Assembly: GCF_020541225.1 (NCBI RefSeq)
Contig: NZ_CP045889.1
Coordinates: 62,001-126,000 of the forward strand
DNA from: Candidatus Steffania adelgidicola
GTDB taxonomy: Bacteria > Pseudomonadota > Gammaproteobacteria > Enterobacterales > Enterobacteriaceae
DNA: 64,000 nucleotides
Direction of reading: 5' to 3'
Part shown: in pieces, positions 48,610 through 60,762 of the stretch
Layout of the letters: every line of letters starts with the position of its first letter
Position numbering within the stretch: position 1 is the stretch's first letter
Position numbers and translations under genes: made by a program
Notes under the pieces: model-generated
Database searches by the model: none
What the model saw: only the letters and a program-made list of their open reading frames with translations
What the model was told of the DNA's origin: nothing

Positions 48610-48634
48610 AAATACAGGATAAGCTCCTGTATTT
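48610..48634. repeat. Inverted repeat, 10-bp arms, 5-nt loop
   Basis: AAATACAGGA and TCCTGTATTT flank TAAGC in gene-free DNA. Confidence 0.5.
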
Positions 48635-49539
48635 CAGAGCTTAAAAAATATTAGGATATACTCCTATTAATATAAAACAATCTATTCCTGACTACTGAGA
48701 GTAAGACTAGATCCTATCTATCTCATTAATATCCTTTTAAAATTTTGGAATAATATATTCTACTCCAATCGCTGGAGTTGAGAGTGATTTATTGACATGA
48801 ATTTATTAAATCCCGTATTCAAATTAAAGAACTGATATTGGTCGATGACCATGATATCCAAATATGCTAGTTTTGTGATAACTGCAGAGATTGCTCTCCT
48901 CGCGGACAATATCTTATAGCGGGAAGATTTTATGGTGACACCGCGATAAAGTAGAGATAGCAGGAAAACTATCGTGATCTCGTACATTATGCAAGAATAG
49001 ATGTTCTTAGACTGGAGCGACAGGTTCTGGATATCCCAAATAAGAAAATCTATTTTTCTTGGATCCCGAAAGTTGGGGAGGACTATTATAGTCTTTAACT
49101 AGATCAGATTACTCTAAATGGGTTGTTAAGGCGTACTATATACTGGAATAGTATCGAAAAGTCAAAGTATTGTAGGAAATAGTATTACATATTTATCCAT
49201 TAAATAAAGAATAAGGTAGGGATACTAATTTTCCTGTATCGTACAATACAGGCATTGCTTTTAACATGTCAATATAGTTTTGATACCTTATCACTAAACG
49301 GTGCTAATAAAACAGAATTTCATGAAGATGACTTGGTTTCTAAGCGATTTTTAAAAAAGGATTTTAACCTATTATTATGTAAAAGCGATATATTTTAGAT
49401 TGATAAACACATTATATTTATCGCAATGGATTTAGGCCATCCTCGGCTAAATAACTAATCGAGATTATCCACGCGTTGGTAATCGATGATAAAAAACTAT
49501 ATTTAAGGCGTATTCGGCAGATCTGTGGGGGTTGGTCCA

Positions 49540-49690
49540 TCACGATCAGATATCAAATTGTGAGCGTTATTATGTTTTCCATAGCTTAGATTTTTATCCT
49601 CTCGATAATTTTATCTTCACTGAAGACAATGAACTAATTAAGACAGCTAGGTTGTTAGATGCTGCATTTAGCACGGATCATAAATGATTG
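49540..49690 (+). pseudogene. Possible pseudogene fragment, family unknown
   Basis: About 50 codons read open with protein-like composition (GLVHHDQISNCERYY, then DNELIKTARLLDAAFSTDH), and the same frame continues past a TGA with further plausible residues. Codon content is richer than the flanks. I cannot assign a family. Confidence 0.3.
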
Positions 49691-50229
49691 CTAATTAAAC
49701 TGAGTTGAGAGCGGGAGGTGGATAGAATATTTAATACCTCTGGTATTGTATTATTAGAAATTTTCACGATTATTTACTATGAGCACGATATCTGAAAGTG
49801 TTGTTTTTGTAAACACACTGGAAGTTTTGATGCCAATGGAAGATAGTGGAAAACCATAGTTTCTATCTGAAAAGAAAACGATCAAAACCTTTTATATCAT
49901 TAACATAAATAAGAATAGCAATGATTATTTTATGACTGTCTAGAGTTTCCTTCAGGAAATTTCGTTATATCTGGGTAATGTCGATAGGGTTTAGGAAACA
50001 TCGTTGAAGAATGGACTCTATAACTTTGTGATTCTAAGTATTACTAGGTTAATCGGTCTTGTGTTATCTTTTCTAAAGATAGTATGGAGATTCCCTGTTT
50101 TCAGATTGCAGTTAATGATTATACGTTAAATAGTATTAGTCTTACGTGACTAAATCGATATCGTGGTTTTAATGTTTCCCTATGACCCCCTCATGATATA
50201 AAGGGCTGCGCTACAAGCCTGGATAGAAT

Positions 50230-50520
50230 GTTATGGCGCACATGTAATCGCGCCGCTAATATTCATGGCGATAGTGAATATAGTCTTAGCTGGCACCAAG
50301 GCTCTCTTAAGTAACATCGCTACTGTTTATCTGAAAAATTATATTTGGGTTTTTAATGATCTGATTTTTCTTAAAGTCACTGAATTAGCATATCTTGATG
50401 CGCGTGTAGTGGAATTAATGACAACTTTGTTAGTTAGTAAGATAAAATGCTAACTAGAGCTCCAAAACTATTTAGATGTTTCGTATATAAAATTCAACTC
50501 ATTGAGACATGTGCTATACC
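50230..50520 (+). pseudogene. Possible metL (aspartokinase II/homoserine dehydrogenase II) remnant
   Basis: The frame at 50265-50453 contains LAG (residues 9-11), SNIATVY (16-22) and ELAYLDARVVE (about 40-50). In MetL the same order appears as LAG, SDVAGVY and ELARLAAPVLH, with similar spacing. Downstream, SYIK...SLRHVL after a stop resembles the next MetL segment. The catalytic N-terminus and the homoserine dehydrogenase half are not found. If right, it is a decayed aspartate-pathway gene; asd remains intact at 8882. The match is by eye from memory and could be chance. Confidence 0.3.
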
Positions 50521-52248
50521 GTATCTAGCCGCCGATATATTTTTGATTGCCGAATATGGAAATCCGAGCCATTTACTTCAATGGAAGTAAATTAAAACTT
50601 TTTCTGCATACAACAAAATATTAAAACAGAAATAATCTATTTGCCTGTGATTTTTATACAGATATAGCGACAGTTTACCCAGCTTATGCTCATACAATGA
50701 CTATGAGGGTGTGCTAGATAGACTATCAAAAGACATATTTCTATAAAATACTGAGGGAAGAAAATCGTGCTTCGGCGGATAAGAAGCAAGTCAAATTTCA
50801 TGCTGTATTAGTCAGCGCGAATTTTCTGGTCTAGTCTCTCCTAGAGTACGCTGGCGATATAAGCATCGTTAGTAGTATTCTTTTTTTGATCTATAATATC
50901 GTTTACAGAAATTTCTGGTGCTTCTAAAAAAGAACTTTTGTCTCCCGAACGACAAGGTTATCATTTGGATCTACCTTCATAACTTTCGATCTATCTTGAT
51001 TATCTTTAGAATGCTATATAAAGAAATATATATCAGGGAATTTATATAAAAAGTCTCAGTTAAGTATGACATTTACAGTATAAAGTAGTTATAGAATCGA
51101 TTACCCATATAATATAGACAAGATTTTATAACCTTATGTTTATAGATTGCGGTATATGGATATATTTTTATTCATGAATATAAACATGATATAACTGATT
51201 ATAATCAATCGGCTCTTAACAGAGTATGGCGGGGAATTTATCTATTAAACTTCATGACTACTGAAGTAGTAAGGATACAGAAAAAGTTTTGATTATTTTC
51301 ATTCAATCCGGATTTATTAAATATGCAAAAATCTCATTTTGGTTCAGATATTCCTATGCTACATATATATGTAATATATTGCAGAGTAGTGTATAATTAG
51401 ATATGTTAATATGGAAATAAAAAATAAAATTTCCTAATTTCGCTTTAATAGGAAAATAAAAAGATAAGTTATATAGTTATTATGTTGATAGAGGGCTGTA
51501 TATTGGAACGTTATAACATATAAAGTAGTGTTGATTAAGAAGAACTGTTATAGATTATAAATTATTTCTAAATATTAAAACTAAATGGGAAAAATGTACT
51601 ATCTTTCCCAATATAAGAAATATCTCATATTAAGATTCCAGTATGGTTACGCATAATATTTAAACGGTATATCCTGAATACTGTATTGTTTTTTATATGT
51701 AAGATCACACTTCTTATGCCATGTTTAACTAAAAAGCGTTTGCTTCCTGATAAAAATAGAGAAGTATTCAGAAATTTACTTACGCCTGCTAGATAATGTT
51801 AAGAAGGGATAAGCATGTTTCTTAAAAAATCACCAAGAGTATCTAAACATCTAATGGCATTGTTTCTCACAGAAAGAGAAGTATTACATTTTCAATGTAA
51901 TGCATTAGGATATTCGCACCTTACTTGAACGATACAACATTGTGATCAAGGATCACACTACAACAATATATGTACTCTATGAATTTAAGATTAACTGAAT
52001 GACAGATATGATGTTAAAAACACGTTGTGGTACATTATTATTCTAAGAAAAATTCTTATACCTGAGAAATAACGTTTTTTATATGAAAATAGCATATAAT
52101 ATTGTCTCCTCTATGGAGAGGTTATATTCCAAAATAGCCGGCAGCAGTTTAAATCTAGTGAATGATTAACCAAATAAAATATTATTAGAATATATAAGAA
52201 AAGATTGCACTTATCACCAATTTTTAAAAGCACTATTTTTAAATAGAT

Positions 52249-52273
52249 ACCAGACTACTAACAGTAGTCTGGT
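52249..52273. repeat. Inverted repeat, 10-bp arms, 5-nt loop
   Basis: ACCAGACTAC and GTAGTCTGGT flank TAACA. It lies about 1.2 kb downstream of plsB, in gene-free DNA. Confidence 0.55.
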
Positions 52274-53432
52274 TAGAAGGTGTAGAATTATTACACTATG
52301 TAATCTTAATTTTAAACTAAAAGCAATTCTCACTAAAGTAGAGAATGGCAATGTGTTTCCTGTTGATGTATTAATTTTGGGGGACAAATTAGCACGCGTG
52401 GGTATGTTTAATATGGTTGTGTATTTTAGATTGATGTGATCCTTGATCAAGAATCAGTGATATTCCTAGATCGGGGAACTCTAATCCGGATAGGCATAGA
52501 GTGAACAGCATCGACAAGCGAAGCAGTAAGAAAGCCATTCATGTGTCGGTTTATCTTAAACTGTAATATGTTTGTTATCCGAATTATAATAGATTGATTA
52601 TTAATAATTTTATATGGAGATTATATAATCGTGATGACCATTTTCAATTTAAGTTAATCTATTATAAATAGGAAAAACGTGTGACGGTTGTGATTCAAAT
52701 TATGGTTCACCTATGTTTTTATCTTTTAAATCTGTTAAAGATTTCAGCTTTTCTTCATCGTTATAGGAAAGCTGCATTCCTTCAAAGCAGGCAGGTTGTA
52801 TTGAGTGCTGGACTCCTGATGTGAAGTTCCCCTAATAGGTTGTACTGTTATTACAGCAGACAGAGTAAAGATTTAGTCTACTTATTCCATATTGCAACGG
52901 ATACTGCTCTTTTCTGTTCTGTTTTCCACTAATTAGTATATAGAGATAATAATTGTATAGGTAAATACTTTGCTAGGTATCCAGTACTGAAAATAAAATC
53001 TTTAATATCATATTCCTTACTGAGAAGTATCGGTTTTTGTTATCAATCGGTTCTTGTAAGTGAGATAGGATGAAAATTATTACTATCTAGTAATTGATAG
53101 AAAGAATTTCAAACGCTAAGTTAATAACTGTAAAGAGACTAGATGCTTAGCTATTAATAAAATGATGCTGAGAGAGCAATTCATTTATTTATCATATATG
53201 GGGGACGGATTTCTTATTCTTTAACAAGAAGGCTGACCTTGATTTTAATAGGCTAGTCTATAATCTTCTTGACATTTAATGTTTTTGTAAACCTCATTGG
53301 TACAACCTGAGATAGAAAAACCTAAGCTAGGTCTCTTGTAACGTATTTGCTAACATATTCAAAATTAAAACTGAAACAAAGCTGGCTAGTCTCTACTAGA
53401 GCGATTTTTTGTTTGGTATTACGCTGTTTTTC

Positions 53433-55901
53433 CTATGCGCGTTTTGTCGAAAGTGATGTGAAAGTCGGTTTGTTTGTTTGAAAATTAGCACTTTTAATGG
53501 TATTAAGCACATCTACTTCAACTAATTCGCTGAGAATCTCACACATTTCGCTGATCTTCTCATTGATCACATCGCCGGTATCTTTAAGATATTGTTCATC
53601 GCGTAGTTTTTCTACCAAGGTTGAAAATACTGCTTTATCAAAAAACTCTGGCGCATTAATGCCGTGGAGTATCGATAGTTGTTGAGCTATTCTCCGACTT
53701 TCTTTTTCTAACATCTTACGACTCCACTTGGGATTAGCATTCAATAATAAGAAAGTAATAGTATAGCGTTGTAATGTTTCGCTCGCACTAGCGGCTAAGA
53801 GCTTCAGATTATGAAGACGTGTTGGTACGGGATAAAGCAGTGTTCCTTTTATATCCACCAGCTTCTGTCGTATTAGTTCAGCAATGAGTTTATCGATAAC
53901 AGTTGGTAACTGATGTGTACTGTAACGCATAAAAAGCTCCGCTTTTAAAAACGGGTATAATCGTAAGCATCGCTGCTGTATCTGAGCATGCTCGATAGCT
54001 GGGTGTCCGCAAATAATACTAGCTACCAGCGCTGGAAGGATGAAGAGATGCTGAATGTTATTGCGATAGTAGGTCATTAATATGGCTTGATCGCGTGATA
54101 AAAAAATAACATCATTAATAGTGTCATTTTTAATGGTAAATTGATTCATGGTTAACGCATGTGCTAAAAGTGCTTCCGGTGTTAGAGCAGGTACTGTGAT
54201 ATCTTGTGAATAGGGAACATTACGTAGTAGCTGAAGATAGCAGTGCAACTGCTCTAGCAGCTGCGGGCGAGTTAATGAGCCTTGATGCGAGAGGTGTACG
54301 CTAGAGCATAAATTGATAGCATTGACAGCTGCAGCATTATTAATCCGTACCATGAGGGTGGTTGCAATCTCATTTACTACTGATGATAACCAGAAGGGAC
54401 GTTGGGCGTATATTGGATCGATTGAATCTCGCCACTGTGGTACTTGAGTTGATAACCAGGTTGCTAATGGTAGTGGTTCGCCAAAATTGACATAACCCTG
54501 ACCGAGATTACGTAACTGGCATAATCCACGCATCATTTGCCAGAATCCTTCTTGCTCTTTAGCGGCGCCGCGTAATTCTTTAGCATAGGTTGCTACTTCC
54601 ATTATACGTTCATAGCCGATATAAATCGGTACAAGGGTAATAGGTCGCTTACTACTCCGTTGACGAAGCATAGCCTGAATGGTCATGGTTAGTATGCCTG
54701 TTTTTGGTTTAAGTAGCCGTCCCGTCCTAGAGCGCCCTCCTTCAATGAAATATTCTACTGAATAGCCGCGGGTGAATAATTCCCCAAGGTATTCGCGGAA
54801 AATAGTGGAGTAGAGTTGATTACCTCTAAATGTTCTACGAATAAAAAACGCACCCAAGTGTCGAAAGATTGGGCCTGCCGGCCAAAAGTTAAGATTAATG
54901 CCGGCGGCAATATGTGGTGGTACAAGTCCATGATTATAAAGAATGTAAGATACGAGTAGATAATCCATATGACTACGATGGCAAGGAATATAAACAATTT
55001 CTTTTCCCTCTTCTGCCAGTTTACGGACTCGTGCTAAATTACGCACCTGCAATCCTTGATATAATCGATTCCAAGTCCAGCTAAGTATCCGGTTTGAGAA
55101 GCGAATACCTTCATATGAAAAATCAGCAGCGATTTCCTCCATAAGATCAATAGCGGTCTGTTTCATATTTTTCAAGGGGATTTTCTTGCTGTGCATTGCA
55201 TCTTTTAATGATTTCTCAATGGTTTTAGAGTTCAATAGTGTATTAAAGAGTTCTTGACGTACTGGCAAGGGTGGCCCGGTTGTCACCAACCGCTGTCGGG
55301 CAAAGTGAATCCTTGCTACCCTTGCAAGTTTATGGGTAATAGACTTATCAGAACCGTGTTCTATGGCCATATCGCGAAGCGATATGGGTCTTGAAAAGCG
55401 AACGAAACTATCCCGTCCATGCCAGAGCACAGCAAAGAACTTTTCAATACCATTTAGCAGATATGGTTTCGATAGAGGATAATTAGATGGCGATTCCCTA
55501 CCGGGTGAGCGCCCAAACATAACTGCTACTGGAACTAATTGCATATCTAACGCGGGATTGGAGCGGTGGAGATTAAGATACTTATGCAAGAGTGAAATAG
55601 ATTTCAGGTTTTTATTATACCATGAGAATACACGGGGGGTATCATGAATAAAAACATATCTTGGCAGAGTGAGGCCTTCGATATGTAGCTGTGTCATTGG
55701 ATCAGGCCAACCCTGTTTAAGGCATTGTATGCGAAGAACATATAGTACCGCTTTCGAATTATAAGGTAGCAAATATATTACGAGTTGTCGAGGATCAAGA
55801 TTAACTTCACCGTGTGGATCAGTCGGAAGAATCTTGCTTCGTATTAGAAATCTTAAGGGTAAATCTAATAACTTGTCGTACATTCTACGCCAACTGAACA
55901 T
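53433..55901 (-). CDS. plsB: Glycerol-3-phosphate 1-O-acyltransferase
   Basis: PlsB acylates sn-glycerol 3-phosphate at position 1 with acyl-ACP or acyl-CoA, the first step of phospholipid synthesis, at the inner membrane. The product is 822 residues (E. coli 807). The acyltransferase blocks are all present: [13 protein letters not shown] (HX4D motif, about residue 308), [31 protein letters not shown] (substrate binding, about 385-405) and [15 protein letters not shown] (about 425). The C-terminal half continues to [15 protein letters not shown] and a long tail. The usual E. coli neighbours dgkA/lexA and ubiA are absent. Retention means the symbiont still makes its own phospholipid precursors. 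Confidence 0.97.
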   Translation of the reverse strand: MFSWRRMYDKLLDLPLRFLIRSKILPTDPHGEVNLDPRQLVIYLLPYNSKAVLYVLRIQCLKQGWPDPMTQLHIEGLTLPRYVFIHDTPRVFSWYNKNLKSISLLHKYLNLHRSNPALDMQLVPVAVMFGRSPGRESPSNYPLSKPYLLNGIEKFFAVLWHGRDSFVRFSRPISLRDMAIEHGSDKSITHKLARVARIHFARQRLVTTGPPLPVRQELFNTLLNSKTIEKSLKDAMHSKKIPLKNMKQTAIDLMEEIAADFSYEGIRFSNRILSWTWNRLYQGLQVRNLARVRKLAEEGKEIVYIPCHRSHMDYLLVSYILYNHGLVPPHIAAGINLNFWPAGPIFRHLGAFFIRRTFRGNQLYSTIFREYLGELFTRGYSVEYFIEGGRSRTGRLLKPKTGILTMTIQAMLRQRSSKRPITLVPIYIGYERIMEVATYAKELRGAAKEQEGFWQMMRGLCQLRNLGQGYVNFGEPLPLATWLSTQVPQWRDSIDPIYAQRPFWLSSVVNEIATTLMVRINNAAAVNAINLCSSVHLSHQGSLTRPQLLEQLHCYLQLLRNVPYSQDITVPALTPEALLAHALTMNQFTIKNDTINDVIFLSRDQAILMTYYRNNIQHLFILPALVASIICGHPAIEHAQIQQRCLRLYPFLKAELFMRYSTHQLPTVIDKLIAELIRQKLVDIKGTLLYPVPTRLHNLKLLAASASETLQRYTITFLLLNANPKWSRKMLEKESRRIAQQLSILHGINAPEFFDKAVFSTLVEKLRDEQYLKDTGDVINEKISEMCEILSELVEVDVLNTIKSANFQTNKPTFTSLSTKRA

Positions 55902-57160
55902 GTGTTTATAAAGCCTCTTGTAAAGAATGCGATTGAAGGATATTAAAAATACAAGGGAGGCATCACTGCAATAACAGTGGTAATGATTATCGAGGAAAAA
56001 TCTATAAGAATTATGCCCTATCAGTTAGCATTTGAAAATGCACCCACGCTGGGTACCGGTTAACGAAGGGGCTTGAGGTAAAGAGATAAATGCTGTCTTG
56101 GCTATTCTTCTGACCACCTAGGTTCACTATTAGATATCCAAATCATTATATCATTATAAATGGTGTGTGAATTTGTGTATTTTTTTTGGTGTTCAATTTA
56201 AAATGCTCGCTCCATACTTTCACTATTGGGAAATTAGATAATGGTAAGGATTTATTATCTTATGTAAAACGTAAATGCATTTCTAATGCAGTGCTTTCGA
56301 TTTATTCAGAAAGTACTTATACAACGTAAAAATGCTTTTTAAAAGTTTATGGATGCAACATTTTATTAAAATTAGAATTTATTTTTACATTGCGTTAATA
56401 TCAGTGTGGTTTTTATTGGTTGTCAATTCAATGGAACACTATTCTTATAGACCATAGTAATCATTTTACTAGTTGCTTACTGATAAATAAAACTTTTCTT
56501 ACGTCTATAATGTAGAGGTATAAATACTCAACTAGTATTACCTTAAATTTAAGATGAGGGCATATGTTATCATTTTTTTGATGAATGCATTAGTAAGCTA
56601 TGATAATGTATGACTCCATGAAAACAGTAAAGTTTTCTAGAGTTCTTATTATTGTCTTGCGGTATTCATTCCATCTATGGAATATCTTCGTCTTAGATTT
56701 TTTATGAAATGTTGTGTATTAATCGATGTTGTGTCTTGTAACATATACAAAATTTATCGAGCATTTTTGTCTATTGCCAGTAGAAGTCAACGTTCTTGAG
56801 TTTTTTTAAAAATATAATATCCATTTCCATACTTTTCTTCACGGCGTTTACATGAGATAATTTTCTATTTCTGTATACAAGCAATCCATATTAAATATAG
56901 GTATTATAGAAATCTAGGATTTTGTATACGTTTTTCAGAAAGTGATCAGGATACAGAAAATATTTTTAAGTGGTTTTATATGGTTTTCAAAGAAAGACAA
57001 TATATCTCTATTTTTAACAATCATTATGTTATGTAATTTTATAAATGTCATAATGTGGATATTTACGATATGATATTTGGTCATGTGGATCTAATCGAGT
57101 TATTACTGGAAGTATGTATCAAATACATTAGATCTAAATGAATCAATCAACATATCCAAG
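55902..57160. other. Spacer between plsB and the glycan operon
   Basis: About 1.26 kb with no gene recognised. dgkA, which is next to plsB in E. coli, is not visible. Confidence 0.65.
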
Positions 57161-60100
57161 TTATGGCTTAAGTATTTCATGAATGGCTTTATGTGAAAGC
57201 AATCTCTTTATACGGCGTTGTAGACGATATGGTACTAGTTTAAAAATCAATGCCAATAACGGATGCGTGCTTATTTTCCATAAAATAGCCAGCAATTTTT
57301 CTTTATAGCCTTGTGGTCTTTTAGAAAAAGTAGGCACAACCTCAACATACTCAGAAGAATAAAGTGAAGCGAGTAATGATTTATAATCTACACGTTCTAA
57401 CTTACTTTCTCGTAACCATTGTGGTTGTACATAATTATATTGATAAAATTTTTTACTTCGTTTAGACAAGGAGATATCAAGTAGTGATGATTCATCCTCG
57501 CTCGAAAAAAAGGAGACGGGATCATCACGAAAACTTCTCCACATTTCACACGTTGTCTTAATAGATGTATTCCAAGCAATTATTTTAGTATACTTACGAC
57601 CTGTAACTCTTTCTGAAAAAGCTCCAATATTTGGTACGACTATTGGCAACCCTTGCTCAAGAGCAATACTCAATGTATAGCTATAGGTTTCTGGCCACTG
57701 TGCTGGAAACCAGATAACATCTGGTTTAATATAATTAAGTTTCTCTTCTAGATCCTGAGAAGTATAAGCACCATGGCATTTAATTGCGCCTCCTAAAGTA
57801 CGAAAAGCATAACCAAGAAGATGAAATTCTATGCCTTGATCCTTGAGTTCATTAGCCACTTCATCTAAGATCAATGCTCCTTTTTCACGGCTTATAGCCC
57901 CTATTACTAATACTTTAAGTATTTTCCCGATTTGGAAGGGGAATGTAACGGTTTGATAAGGATCATTAACTTCAAAATCAGGATGCCAAGCAATGATGCT
58001 TTTATATTCAATATTGGGGAAGTCGAGCATAAAACGCACTTGGGTATCAGTAGAAGGGAAAATGATACGCTCAGCACCTTCAAGCCATGAGGATAATTTT
58101 ATACGCCATTCTGTAGCAGAAACTCCTCCAGGAATAGGATAATGTTCACTACAAAGAGTATCTCGATGTGCAATATCATTGCCAGAAAAGACACCATTTT
58201 TATCCGTAAGTGTTGGATTTGAATTTATACAATAGTAATCATGAATTGTAATATCATACCCACATGATAATTCATGATGTAAAAAAAATATTTTATCAGG
58301 AATATTAATTAGATGGTGAAAATGAATATGACCAATGCCAATAAAGCGAAGTAGGTTTATTAGCGTGTCATAACTATAAGAAATATCAATGATAAATTTT
58401 TTTTTATATGTCGTATCATTAATATTTAATGATAAAGAAATACGATTTTTTTCTGCTTCTGGTGCTAGAAGCAAAAAATGAATCTCTTTCTTATAAAAGT
58501 TAACCAACTCATTGAGATGATGTGTAACACCCCCACTCATATTGTGAGAAATTAATAGAACTTTTTTGATATTTTTTTTAGCCAATATCTGTAAGATCAG
58601 CTGTTCTCGAGCTTGTTGCGCCGGATCTTTTTTAATAAAATCCATCATGTCTTTACTATAATTGGGGTGAAGTATATTTAATAATTCTAAAGCATGTTTT
58701 TTTCGTGAGTGTTGCTCATGACAGAAGCTTACTCCTCCTTTATGTTGAATAAATACATTTAGTTGGTGAAAATTTTTCCATCCAGCCTTGATAGCTCTCT
58801 GGCACCAATCATTTTCTTCACCATAGCCACGACCAAATTTTTCAACAGAAAAATATCCGATTTTATTTAAACAATCTCGACGGATATACATGCAACAACC
58901 GACTCCAGTGGGTATTTCTAGTAAGTTATTGATGTGTCCGTAAGCGGAAAATTGTTCATCAAGTTGCTTGACATCTAACCCCATGAAAAGCTCATTATCT
59001 TCACAGAAATTAGGAAAACTGCAAATAGTTGCGTTATTAGAAAAAGGAGTAATGCTACCTAAGCGATGTTTGCTATAAGCAGCTTTTCGAATACGTTCGA
59101 GACAATCGTTTGCAATTTTAACATCATTATTTAATAACAATATGTCTCGATTCAGATGTAACTGCATGCCACGGTTAGCCGTAGCAACAAAGCCTAAATT
59201 ACGTGGATTTTTTAAAAGAGTAAATCCCCCCTCTTTCTGAGAATGTTCATGTAACCATTGCGTTAATTCCTGATCAAGAGAATAGTCATTAATAACAATC
59301 AATTCAGCCCAATCGGGTAGTATAGCTAAAACAGATTCAATACATTCTTGAGTTTCTTTTAAACCAGCATAGACCGGAATAATTATATCAACAAGAAACC
59401 CTGAATCTATTTTTATATTTTTTTTTGATATTTTCTTTTTAATTTTTTCAATACGTTCTTCTTTTATCTCTAGCTTTGTTTTTAATCTTTCTGAGATCTG
59501 AGTTGCTCTGTGTAAATTGGAAATAACAGTATTAATTGGTGTGTTATTTTTCCATTCTATAATAGAATTATTAATGAAGTGTATTTTTTTTAACTCTGTA
59601 TTGGAATTGAGTTTATAATTCCAATTATTAACATAATAATCTATGTGTTTTTCTATAATGCTCATTTCTGAAGGGAAAGATAATCGAAATCGGATATAAC
59701 CAACATCAAAAAGAAGATTGAATGGAACTAAATAGGAGAACAAATAAAATGCTAAACGCTTTTTTCTCTCAAGACTATCTGTAACATTACAAAAAGAATA
59801 GGAACAATCTCCCATGATTGTAGTGGGAACATCTAACAGCATTGCTTCAAGTCCAACACTGGAATTAATAGTTAGAATATGTTTACAACGAGTAATAAAA
59901 TCAATACTAGTTGTAGAATCGTCTATTTGATCCAATCCTTGATTTAATGAAAAATGGCTGCTTGGGTGATTGCGAATAAGTTTTCGACCTAAATTATGGC
60001 AGGCTGCATAATCAAGTAATGATTGATTATTAAATGTATTGCTAAATGCTAGAATATTTGAATCGTTTTCAACCTGAAGAACAATTCCCACGTCATATTC

Positions 60101-60760
60101 TGGTAACGTGATATCTAAATTGCTTACGGAATGATTATAAAAAAAGTCACGAAGTGTTTTAAGTTCATATCTATTACAAAAACAAAGAGCGCTTTCTTTT
60201 ACTGAAAGAAAGCGTTTTTCTGCTTCGGTATTACCATTAACACCATGAAAATCAAAATATCCCGTTGATAAATAGTGAGGATGTCTTAAAGGACCAAGTT
60301 CTAAATTTATTACTCGTATATTTTTTTTTGTAGCCACTTGATTTAGTGAGGGGCAATTACACCAAGTTAAAATACATTCAATATCACTTACATTTTTTAA
60401 TGCTTTATCGATTTCCGACATTAATCTTGGAATTTCTTCTGTGATAAATCTTTTAAATAGATAATCAGGATTGTTAAAGCAATCTTTGAGATACTCCTTG
60501 AAAAACGACTCGTCAATAATACTAAAATTCTCTTGATTGATTGATAAAAAATCAGGAAATTGATAACCTAATCGCGCTTGACTTTCTTCGGTCATTTCCC
60601 AACGTTTATTTTTCTTCCATTGCTCTATGGGGGTTAGATACTCTTTTCCCATAATAAAATATATAGGTTCTTCTATGGAAGAGAGAATACGATAGAAAAA
60701 CCATAAGTAAGAAGCAGTTAAACCACGAAATGGAAATCCAGGAAGGAAAATGCTAATCAT
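57161..60760 (-). CDS. Multi-domain glycosyltransferase, surface polysaccharide
   Basis: A 1199-residue, uninterrupted protein, the largest gene in the window. Three modules are visible. Residues about 1-400 contain NHPSSHF near 264-270 and TINSSVGLEAMLLDVPTTIMG near 297-317, patterns reminiscent of capsule or beta-Kdo transferases (KpsC/KpsS or GT99 type); this part is tentative. A charged, coiled-coil-like linker spans about 415-452. Residues about 456-690 are a GT2 fold (VDIIIPVYAGLKETQECI, LLLNNDVKI as DxD-type motif, RGYGEENDWCQRA). Residues about 732-1110 are a GT4-like GT-B domain (LLISHNMSGGVTHH, LKVLVIGAISREKGA, ALEQGLPIVVPNIGAFSE). It starts 2 bp after the Wzt-like gene, so the two are co-transcribed. 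The likely job is building or capping an O-antigen chain exported by that ABC transporter. Confidence 0.85.
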   Translation of the reverse strand: MISIFLPGFPFRGLTASYLWFFYRILSSIEEPIYFIMGKEYLTPIEQWKKNKRWEMTEESQARLGYQFPDFLSINQENFSIIDESFFKEYLKDCFNNPDYLFKRFITEEIPRLMSEIDKALKNVSDIECILTWCNCPSLNQVATKKNIRVINLELGPLRHPHYLSTGYFDFHGVNGNTEAEKRFLSVKESALCFCNRYELKTLRDFFYNHSVSNLDITLPEYDVGIVLQVENDSNILAFSNTFNNQSLLDYAACHNLGRKLIRNHPSSHFSLNQGLDQIDDSTTSIDFITRCKHILTINSSVGLEAMLLDVPTTIMGDCSYSFCNVTDSLERKKRLAFYLFSYLVPFNLLFDVGYIRFRLSFPSEMSIIEKHIDYYVNNWNYKLNSNTELKKIHFINNSIIEWKNNTPINTVISNLHRATQISERLKTKLEIKEERIEKIKKKISKKNIKIDSGFLVDIIIPVYAGLKETQECIESVLAILPDWAELIVINDYSLDQELTQWLHEHSQKEGGFTLLKNPRNLGFVATANRGMQLHLNRDILLLNNDVKIANDCLERIRKAAYSKHRLGSITPFSNNATICSFPNFCEDNELFMGLDVKQLDEQFSAYGHINNLLEIPTGVGCCMYIRRDCLNKIGYFSVEKFGRGYGEENDWCQRAIKAGWKNFHQLNVFIQHKGGVSFCHEQHSRKKHALELLNILHPNYSKDMMDFIKKDPAQQAREQLILQILAKKNIKKVLLISHNMSGGVTHHLNELVNFYKKEIHFLLLAPEAEKNRISLSLNINDTTYKKKFIIDISYSYDTLINLLRFIGIGHIHFHHLINIPDKIFFLHHELSCGYDITIHDYYCINSNPTLTDKNGVFSGNDIAHRDTLCSEHYPIPGGVSATEWRIKLSSWLEGAERIIFPSTDTQVRFMLDFPNIEYKSIIAWHPDFEVNDPYQTVTFPFQIGKILKVLVIGAISREKGALILDEVANELKDQGIEFHLLGYAFRTLGGAIKCHGAYTSQDLEEKLNYIKPDVIWFPAQWPETYSYTLSIALEQGLPIVVPNIGAFSERVTGRKYTKIIAWNTSIKTTCEMWRSFRDDPVSFFSSEDESSLLDISLSKRSKKFYQYNYVQPQWLRESKLERVDYKSLLASLYSSEYVEVVPTFSKRPQGYKEKLLAILWKISTHPLLALIFKLVPYRLQRRIKRLLSHKAIHEILKP

Positions 60761-60762
60761 AT

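Larger units (their letters stand above)
46575..53432. other. 6.9-kb decayed region
   Basis: The largest gene-free stretch in the window. There is no intact gene. Protein-like runs broken by stops occur on the plus strand near 48940-49110 (includes LRLERQVLDIPNKKIYF), 49540-49690 (includes DNELIKTARLLDAAFSTDH) and 50200-50520. The last may be metL debris. Hairpins lie at 46757-46798, 48610-48634 and 52249-52273. From about 50900 onward I see no protein-like signal. Confidence 0.6.
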
